This document shows, one piece after another, positions 6,192 through 11,379 of a DNA stretch of 11,379 nucleotides. Both the position numbers and the translations under genes were made by a program. Under the pieces are notes generated by a model. It was not told where the DNA came from, did no database searches, and saw only the letters and a list, made by a program, of their open reading frames with translations. Source of the stretch: Candidatus Nomurabacteria bacterium (GTDB taxonomy: Bacteria; Patescibacteriota; Minisyncoccia; Phycocordibacterales; UBA9973); assembly GCA_021413565.1 (NCBI GenBank), contig JAIOQC010000080.1, forward strand, positions 1-11,379. Reading direction: 5' to 3'. Each line of letters opens with the position of its first letter. The stretch's first letter is position 1.

Positions 6192-7159
6192 AAAAGGTAC
6201 TTGTTTCAGGAATTCAACCGTCTGGCAGACTACATATTGGTAATTATTTTGGGGCATTAAAACAATTTGTTGATTTGCAGGATACTTATGATAGTAAAAT
6301 TATCATTGTTGATTTACACGCACTTACAACTGTGCAAGACAAAAATAAATTGTCTGCGGGTACACTTGAAATAGCAATGGATTATCTGGCATGTGGACTA
6401 GACCCTCAGAAAGTCGTCATTTTCAAACAGTCAGATTTACCTGAAGTTACTGAACTTACTTGGTATTTTAATTGTATAACCCAAGTACCATACCTTGAGC
6501 GTGCAGTTGCTTATAAAGATGCCCACATGAAAGCCAAAGAAATAAATGTAGGGTTATTTGTATACCCATTATTAATGGCTGCTGATATTTTAATTGCAGA
6601 TGCTGATGTTGTGGCTGTTGGTGCAGACCAAAAACAACATATTGAATATGCTCGTGATACAGCATTGAAGTTTAATAATATTTTTGGAGAAACTTTTAAA
6701 TTACCAGAACCATTGATAATTGAATCTGTTGCAATTGTACCAGGAACTGATGGACGAAAAATGTCCAAGAGTTACGGAAATACTATTCCACTTTTTGGCA
6801 CTGACGAAGAAATTAAAAAAGCTGTTATGAGCATTGTTACTGATTCTAAAAGCCCAGAAGAATCAAAAGACCCTGAAATGTGTAATATATTTGCAATGCA
6901 CAAACTATTCTTGCAAGGAGAAGCACTGGAAAATTTACGTAATTCATATATTTCTGGTGGTATGGGTTATAAAGAATCCAAAGATATGCTTTTGTCTGAG
7001 ATAATATCTTTTATTACGCCAATGCGAGAGAAGAGAAAGTTTTATGAAAATAATCAAGATAAAGTTATAGATATTCTCAAAGATGGTGCATTGCGAGCAA
7101 GAAATGACACGACAGAGAAGATGAGACTTATTAGAAAAAATGTAGGAGTTGCTAATTAA
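6188..7159 (+). CDS. trpS: Tryptophanyl-tRNA synthetase
   Basis: This cytoplasmic class I synthetase (323 aa, usual for bacteria) charges tRNA-Trp. The N-terminus VSGIQPSGRLHIGNYFGAL (6-24) carries the HIGH-type motif HIGN (16-19) and fixes the start at ATG 6188. The tryptophan and ATP pocket YPLLMAADILIADADVVAVG (126-145) is followed by ADQKQHIEYARD, and the KMSKS loop is intact at 191-195. The C-terminal LRARNDTTEKMRLIRKNVG fits the family. It starts a co-directional run with aspS, a HIT protein, scpAB and an MraY-like gene. The usual purine-rich ribosome site is absent: only GGG touches the ATG, too close to act as Shine-Dalgarno. Confidence 0.97.
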   Translation: MKKVLVSGIQPSGRLHIGNYFGALKQFVDLQDTYDSKIIIVDLHALTTVQDKNKLSAGTLEIAMDYLACGLDPQKVVIFKQSDLPEVTELTWYFNCITQVPYLERAVAYKDAHMKAKEINVGLFVYPLLMAADILIADADVVAVGADQKQHIEYARDTALKFNNIFGETFKLPEPLIIESVAIVPGTDGRKMSKSYGNTIPLFGTDEEIKKAVMSIVTDSKSPEESKDPEMCNIFAMHKLFLQGEALENLRNSYISGGMGYKESKDMLLSEIISFITPMREKRKFYENNQDKVIDILKDGALRARNDTTEKMRLIRKNVGVAN

Positions 7160-7192
7160 TATGAAATACTTCATCTCATTTCTTGTAGTTCA

Positions 7193-7312
7193 ATGTGGAA
7201 AAAAGATAAGGTTATATACTTTGCTTTCGCTCCGTTTTATTGGATACTAGTTTTACTGACATTTATAATCGGTTACCCAACAGAACTTTTGGCTAGAATG
7301 ATTGAACATTAA
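7193..7312 (+). CDS. Possible small membrane protein (39 aa)
   Basis: A 39-codon ORF (ATG 7193, TAA 7310-7312) fills most of the gap between trpS and aspS. It has a basic start (MWKKDK), one hydrophobic helix at about residues 8-27 (YFAFAPFYWILVLLTFIIGY) and a short polar end (ELLARMIEH). It looks like a small membrane protein rather than random AT-rich translation because of the clear charge-helix-polar pattern. No Shine-Dalgarno precedes it; it lies in the trpS frame 33 nt after the trpS stop, and 28 nt separate it from aspS. No family is recognised. Confidence 0.45.
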   Translation: MWKKDKVIYFAFAPFYWILVLLTFIIGYPTELLARMIEH

Positions 7313-7340
7313 GATTCTTTATTACTAAGTAAGAAATTAT

Positions 7341-8690
7341 ATGATAAACAGAACATACATAAAAGATTTAAAGAATTTTGTCGGACAAGAAGTCACTATT
7401 GCAGGCTGGGTTGATGTTCGACGCGACCAAGGTAAGCTCGTATTTATGGATATGCGTGATATGTCAGGCAAGGTTCAATGTGTTGTTTTACCAAATCACG
7501 TCTCAGCCATTGAGCAAGTAAAAGAAGTTCGGACTGAATGGGTTTTGAAAATAACCGGTATTGTAAACCAACGTCCAGAAAAAAATATTAAAGCAGGTGT
7601 TTTAAACGGCGAAATTGAACTTGAAATTATTGGGATAGAGGTTTTGTCACAAGCAGCACCATTACCATTTGATATGTCTAATGATGGTTATAATCTTGAA
7701 TTAACTGCAGAATTAGATAATCGTTCATTGGTACTTCGCCAAGAAAAGATTCAGGCTGTTTTTAAGGTTCAAGAAACAATTATTGATTCATTTAGAGAAT
7801 TTATGAAACAAAATATGTTTTTTGAATTTCAAGCACCAGCAATTACACCAGCCACAGCTGAAGGTGGGGCTGAAGTTTTTCAAGTTGGATATTTTGATAA
7901 AAAAGCATACTTAAGTCAATCACCACAACTTTATAAGCAAATAGTAATGTCAGCATTTGAAAGATGTTTTTCTGTAAACAAAGTTTTTCGTGCTGAACCA
8001 TCTTCAACGACAAGGCATATAACTGAAATTGTTTCTTTGGATGCAGAAATGGCTTTTATTGATTCATGGTTAGATGTTCGAGATATGGCTGAGAGTACTG
8101 TTAGATATATACTTAAACAAGTTGAAATTAAAAATAAACAACACTTAGATTTAGTGGGAGCAACTTTACCAGTAATGATTGACAAAACTCCAACACTATC
8201 ACTTGCTGAAGTTCAAGAAAAGATTTTTGAAAAATTTGGTCGTGATGTTCGTGGAGATAAGGATACAAACCCTCAAGATGAAAGAGAAATTTGTGAAATA
8301 ATTAAAGAAGAAACAGGTTCAGACTTTGTCTTTATTCATGGTTACCCAACACGTCAGAAACCTTTTTATGTATATCCAAGTGAACAAAATCCTGAAGTAA
8401 ACGAAGGTATGGATCTTTTGTGTAGAGGAGTTGAGTGGCTTTCTGGTGGACGCCGAATAAATGATTACAAGCAATTACTAGAACATGTAAAAATTTGGAA
8501 TATGGACCCAGATAAAATTAAAATGTTCTTAGAAGCTTTTAAGTATGGTGTACCACCCGAAGGTGGTTTTGCCTTTGGTTCTGAACGTATGACTATGCAG
8601 ATTTTAGGATTGAAGAATATTCGTGAAGCATCTATGTTTCCAAGAGATATGAATCGTATTGATGAAAAGTTAAATAATGATGGATATTAA
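7341..8690 (+). CDS. aspS: Archaeal-type aspartyl-tRNA synthetase
   Basis: This 449-residue class II synthetase charges tRNA-Asp and may also mischarge tRNA-Asn. An N-terminal OB-fold anticodon domain (about 15-105; AGWVDVRRDQGKLVFMDMRD) is joined to a catalytic core with ATAEGGAEVF (171-180), the aspartate pocket SQSPQLYKQ (192-200), motif 2 FRAEPSSTTRH (216-226) and motif 3 GGFAFGSERM (408-417, Arg416). It lacks the large insertion domain of ordinary bacterial AspRS (about 590 aa), so it is the short archaeal/eukaryotic type. AsnRS is a relative, but the motif 2 surroundings (SLDAEMAFID) and WLSGGRRINDY favour AspRS. The loop residue that helps discriminate tRNA-Asp is Asp25 here. No Shine-Dalgarno is seen. 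The HIT gene follows after 2 nt. Confidence 0.92.
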   Translation: MINRTYIKDLKNFVGQEVTIAGWVDVRRDQGKLVFMDMRDMSGKVQCVVLPNHVSAIEQVKEVRTEWVLKITGIVNQRPEKNIKAGVLNGEIELEIIGIEVLSQAAPLPFDMSNDGYNLELTAELDNRSLVLRQEKIQAVFKVQETIIDSFREFMKQNMFFEFQAPAITPATAEGGAEVFQVGYFDKKAYLSQSPQLYKQIVMSAFERCFSVNKVFRAEPSSTTRHITEIVSLDAEMAFIDSWLDVRDMAESTVRYILKQVEIKNKQHLDLVGATLPVMIDKTPTLSLAEVQEKIFEKFGRDVRGDKDTNPQDEREICEIIKEETGSDFVFIHGYPTRQKPFYVYPSEQNPEVNEGMDLLCRGVEWLSGGRRINDYKQLLEHVKIWNMDPDKIKMFLEAFKYGVPPEGGFAFGSERMTMQILGLKNIREASMFPRDMNRIDEKLNNDGY

Positions 8691-8692
8691 TT

Positions 8693-9145
8693 ATGAACGA
8701 CTGTATCTTTTGTAAAATTGTAAAAAATGAAGCACCAGCATTCAAAATCTGGGAAGATGAAAAGCATCTAGCCTTTCTGAGTATCTTTCCCAATACTCCT
8801 GGTGTTTCTGTTGTTATTACAAAAGAGCATCATGATAGTTATGCTTTTGATTTACCTGATGAAGTTTTAACAAACTTAGTTCTAGCTTCCAAAAAAGTAG
8901 GGAAGTTGCTTGATGAAAAGTTGGAAGATGTTGGAAGAACTGGAATGATTTTTGAAGGGTTTGGAGTTAATCATGTACATGCCAAACTTTTTCCAATGCA
9001 TGGTACCAAATCTGACATTTGGGTAAAAAATACAAATACTCCAGACAAATTTTTTGAGAAATATGAAGGATATCTTTCTTCGAATGATTATAAACGTGCG
9101 GATGATGTGTGGTTAGAAGATATTGCCAATAAAATCAAAAAATAA
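8693..9145 (+). CDS. HIT-family nucleotide-binding protein with altered triad
   Basis: This 150-residue protein belongs to the histidine triad superfamily of nucleotidyl hydrolases and transferases. The N-terminus CIFCKIVKNEAPAFKIWED is typical of bacterial HIT proteins, with a probable zinc site from Cys4 and Cys7 with His46/47 and His94. The triad region reads NHVHAKLFPMHG (93-104): the first two histidines (94 and 96, the latter matching the nucleophile) are present, but the third is Lys98. A C-terminal extension of about 45 residues (DIWVKNTNTPDKFFEKYEGY) goes beyond the minimal fold. Activity on AMP-linked or dinucleotide substrates is therefore uncertain. It starts 2 nt after aspS and overlaps scpA by one base (TAATG), so translation is coupled. 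Confidence 0.85.
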   Translation: MNDCIFCKIVKNEAPAFKIWEDEKHLAFLSIFPNTPGVSVVITKEHHDSYAFDLPDEVLTNLVLASKKVGKLLDEKLEDVGRTGMIFEGFGVNHVHAKLFPMHGTKSDIWVKNTNTPDKFFEKYEGYLSSNDYKRADDVWLEDIANKIKK

Positions 9146-9939
9146 TGCCACAAGAAAATACTACATCAGTATATACTGTTCGTTCTGGCTCTTTTGAGGG
9201 TCCATTAGAACTTCTATTAACGCTCATTGAGCAACGAAAACTTTTTGTTAATGAAATATCATTAGCAGTAGTCACAAATGAATATATTGCTCATATAAAA
9301 TATATATCAGAAAAAGAGCCAAGTAAGCGTATTTCTGATATATCTTACTTTGTCTTAATTGCTGCTACTTTAATTTTAATTAAATCAAAATCTTTATTAC
9401 CTAATTTAGAATTAACTGAAGACGAAGAAGAGAAGATTAGCGACCTTGAATCAAGACTTAAACTATACCAAATAATTAAAACTGCAAGTATTGATATTAA
9501 AAATATCTTCGGTACACAAATCATATTCTTTCCTGTAGAGAGAGTCTGGAGTGATCCACTTTTCTCAGCTGATGAGAATATAACAGTTTCAAGTATGAGT
9601 AAGGCAATTGGCGATGTACTAACATCTCTACCAAAAGAAGAAGCAAAATTACCAGAAATAGAAGTTAAGAAGGTAATCAATATTGATGAGATGATAATGA
9701 GTCTAACAGATAGGATTCAAAATGCTATGAATATGTCATTTCGGCAATTTGCAACCAGTCATGGTGCTCAAACAGATGCTGAAGCTAAGGTGCATGTTAT
9801 CGTTTCATTTTTGGCTATGTTAGAATTGGTTAGAGAAGGGCTTATTGATGTGATTCAAAATAATTCTTTTGAAGACATTGAGATTAATAAACAGGTTTCC
9901 ACAGGTCAGACCTGTGGAGAAATAGGGAATAATTTATAA
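9145..9939 (+). CDS. scpA: Segregation and condensation protein A (kleisin)
   Basis: ScpA (264 aa) is the kleisin that bridges the heads of SMC dimers and binds ScpB in chromosome condensation. The SMC-neck-binding start SGSFEGPLELLLTLIEQRKL (14-33), the KSKSLLP motif (80-86) and the C-terminal winged helix SFLAMLELVREG (221-232) are all present in order. The last ~18 residues (247-264, including STGQTCGEIGNNL) lie beyond the conserved domain and are encoded over a GC-richer inverted repeat, which suggests an inserted or drifted 3' end. ATG 9145 overlaps the HIT stop by one base. scpB follows after 9 nt. The smc gene is not in the window. Confidence 0.95.
   Translation: MPQENTTSVYTVRSGSFEGPLELLLTLIEQRKLFVNEISLAVVTNEYIAHIKYISEKEPSKRISDISYFVLIAATLILIKSKSLLPNLELTEDEEEKISDLESRLKLYQIIKTASIDIKNIFGTQIIFFPVERVWSDPLFSADENITVSSMSKAIGDVLTSLPKEEAKLPEIEVKKVINIDEMIMSLTDRIQNAMNMSFRQFATSHGAQTDAEAKVHVIVSFLAMLELVREGLIDVIQNNSFEDIEINKQVSTGQTCGEIGNNL
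9898..9918. repeat. GC-richer inverted repeat inside the 3' end of scpA
   Basis: TCCACAGGTC and GACCTGTGGA are perfect 10-bp arms around a single A, covering codons 252-258 of scpA. The right flank reads TTCTCCACA on the minus strand, 8/9 to the DnaA box TTATCCACA. No U-run follows, so it is not a terminator. It may be a small mobile-type palindrome, an internal mRNA hairpin before scpB, or chance. Confidence 0.6.
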
Positions 9940-9948
9940 TTATTTATT

Positions 9949-10485
9949 ATGGAACTAGAATCAAAAATTGAAGGATTACTTTTTTATAAAGGTGAAGATG
10001 TAACAGTTAATAAACTGGCTGAGATTTTCAGTGTGAGTATTGATGAAATAGAACAAGCACTTGTTAAATTGAGTGTTTCTTTACAAGGACGTGGAATTGT
10101 CCTTGTTCGCAAGGATAATAGAGTTGTGTTAGGAGTAACAGCACAATTAAGTTCTCTTATTGAATCAATTCGTAAAGATGAAATTACAAAAGAACTTTCC
10201 AAAGCATCTCTGGAGACACTATCGATTGTATTATATAAAAATGGTATTACTCGTAATGAGATTGATTATATTCGTGGTGTGAACTCTAGTTTTATATTAA
10301 GAAATTTGCTCGTTCGAGGATTGATTGAGCGTTCAAATGACAATAAAGATAATAGAAAAATATTATATAAACCAACTTTTGAAACTCTGACTTACATGGG
10401 TATTAGTTCTATTAATGAATTGCCTAACCAAGAAGCAGTTATGGCTCAATTACAAGAAGTAATTAATCAAACTACAAATGACTAA
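9949..10485 (+). CDS. scpB: Segregation and condensation protein B
   Basis: ScpB (178 aa, normal length) forms a dimer of paired winged-helix domains that binds the centre of ScpA in the SMC complex. The N-terminal wing begins ESKIEGLLFYKGEDVTVNKL (4-23). The family signature LSKASLETLSIVLYK (83-97), TRNEIDYIRGVNS (101-113) and LRNLLVRGLIE (117-127) matches the second winged helix, and the tail keeps LTYMGISSINELP (147-159). The ATG is 9 nt after the scpA stop with no Shine-Dalgarno, and the gene end overlaps the next start by 8 nt, so scpA, scpB and the following transferase form one coupled block. Confidence 0.94.
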   Translation: MELESKIEGLLFYKGEDVTVNKLAEIFSVSIDEIEQALVKLSVSLQGRGIVLVRKDNRVVLGVTAQLSSLIESIRKDEITKELSKASLETLSIVLYKNGITRNEIDYIRGVNSSFILRNLLVRGLIERSNDNKDNRKILYKPTFETLTYMGISSINELPNQEAVMAQLQEVINQTTND

Positions 10486-11379
10486 TGCACTAAAAATTTT
10501 CTTACCAGCAACTATTACTTTTATTGTTGGATTATTATTGACACCTGTTGCGACTCATTATTTTTATAAATACAAGATGTGGCGTAAGGCTTCTCGAATT
10601 GATAATTTGGGTCAAAAAGTATTTAGTAAAATACACGACGAGCAATCTGAATTATCAACACCTCGAACTGGCGGGATGATTATCTGGCTCTCTGTAATTA
10701 TTACTATTTTTATATTAGGATTTTGGAATTTCTTCTTTCCAAATACTATTTCTAATAAATTATATTTTATTAGTCGAAATCAAACACTTTTGCCACTTTT
10801 TACTCTTATTATGGCATCACTTATTGGTCTCGCTGATGATTTTCTGCAGATTTTTGGTAAAGGTTTTTGGGCAACTGATCCAATAAAATTACGCTATATA
10901 AAAATTAGTATTATTCTTATATTAGGTTTAAGTATTAGTTGGTGGTTTTTTGCAAAACTCGGTATATCTGATTTATATATTCCATGGTATGGATTTATTC
11001 ATCTGGGCTATTTATTTATTCCATTTTTTATAATTACAATGCTAGCAGTTTGGTCTTCGAGTGTAATTGATGGTGTAGATGGGCTCTCAGGTGGAGTACT
11101 TGCTTCTATTTTTATGGCATACACACTTATCTCATTTTTCAACAATCAAATCGATTTGGCAGCATTCTGTGCTGTTGTAACTGGAGGAATCTTGGCATTT
11201 CTATGGTTTAATATACCGCCAGCACGTTTTTATATGGGAGAAACTGGTATGATTGGATTAACAGTTACATTATCAACTGTCGCTTTTCTTACAGATACAG
11301 TATTACTTCTTCCAATTATTGCTTTTCCTTTATTTGCAACTTCTTTGTCTAATGTCATCCAAATGACTTCAAGAAAATT
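10478..11379 (+). CDS. mraY: MraY/WecA-family phospho-sugar transferase, 3' end missing
   Basis: Three hundred codons are readable with no stop before the window ends. The product is a polytopic membrane enzyme of the polyprenyl-phosphate N-acetylhexosamine-1-phosphate transferase family; MraY makes lipid I for peptidoglycan. Visible motifs are a start helix (FLPATITFIVGLLLTPVATH), STPRTGGMI (60-68; usually TPTMGG), the catalytic pair Asp120-Asp121 in LADDFLQ, IDGVDGLSGG (197-206) and FYMGETGMIG (251-260). The size and HDEQSELSTPRTGG lead-in favour MraY over WecA. Departures from the family are Gln124 where MraY has Lys in DDxxK, Ser for Asn before the DGxDG motif, and Glu255 for the magnesium-binding Asp of GDxGS. 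The HHH loop lies beyond the edge. ATG 10478 overlaps scpB by 8 nt. The gene symbol is provisional. Confidence 0.8.
   Translation, partial: MTNALKIFLPATITFIVGLLLTPVATHYFYKYKMWRKASRIDNLGQKVFSKIHDEQSELSTPRTGGMIIWLSVIITIFILGFWNFFFPNTISNKLYFISRNQTLLPLFTLIMASLIGLADDFLQIFGKGFWATDPIKLRYIKISIILILGLSISWWFFAKLGISDLYIPWYGFIHLGYLFIPFFIITMLAVWSSSVIDGVDGLSGGVLASIFMAYTLISFFNNQIDLAAFCAVVTGGILAFLWFNIPPARFYMGETGMIGLTVTLSTVAFLTDTVLLLPIIAFPLFATSLSNVIQMTSRK

Noticed and set aside
6468..6768. Open frames on the minus strand inside trpS
   Set aside because: They are shadows of a well-supported gene, with no motif, promoter or neighbour that supports them.
7161..7250. 29-codon ORF directly after trpS (ATG 7161)
   Set aside because: It overlaps the better-looking 39-codon ORF, has no strong composition signal and ends in unstructured residues.
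9345..9680. 111-codon open frame on the minus strand inside scpA
   Set aside because: It is antisense to a conserved gene and has the composition expected from a reversed frame.
1..11379. Recoding of TGA (to Gly or Trp), as in some Candidate Phyla lineages
   Set aside because: No complete gene of the main set ends in TGA, but none needs read-through of an internal TGA either; GGA and TGG codons are used normally and all proteins are full length.
1..11379. CRISPR array, insertion sequence, prophage or toxin-antitoxin genes
   Set aside because: No direct-repeat array, transposase, integrase or toxin-like pair is visible; nearly all DNA is accounted for by housekeeping genes.

Overview
The window looks like chromosomal DNA from an AT-rich bacterium of the Candidate Phyla Radiation (Patescibacteria, probably a Parcubacteria-type lineage). 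This is inferred from compact housekeeping genes in very tight arrangement, an archaeal-type aspartyl-tRNA synthetase, small single-span membrane proteins, a divergent MraY-like enzyme and almost no Shine-Dalgarno sequences. No 16S rRNA or other decisive marker is present, so the lineage is not proven. All readable genes end in TAA or TAG and run full length with TGA as a stop, so the standard bacterial code fits.

Layout. Positions 1-2032 (+): the tail of an unrecognised protein, a 49-residue membrane protein and an orphan sensor histidine kinase with a polytopic membrane domain. Positions 2033-3974: a perfect 44-nt palindrome, cysS (-), a 61-bp divergent promoter region, rplU (+), a strong two-way terminator and a second perfect palindrome (42 nt). 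Positions 3974-5976 (-): a dnaB-recR operon read leftward. Positions 5977-6187: a 211-bp divergent control region with two inverted repeats. Positions 6188-11379 (+): one tightly packed co-directional run, trpS, a 39-codon small ORF, aspS, a HIT-family protein, scpA, scpB and an incomplete MraY/WecA-family transferase that leaves the window.

Functionally this is core information processing: charging of tRNA with Cys, Trp and Asp (cysS, trpS, aspS), ribosome structure (rplU), replication and recombination (dnaB, recR), chromosome segregation (scpAB with SMC) and the lipid-linked step of wall synthesis (mraY-like). There is no phage, transposon, CRISPR array, toxin-antitoxin pair or rRNA/tRNA gene that I can see. 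I do not see a new multi-gene system. The most interesting signals are regulatory or structural: two spacerless palindromes with the same CTATAG centre, candidate promoters placed so close to start codons that mRNAs would have almost no leader, and active-site substitutions in the MraY-like and HIT proteins.
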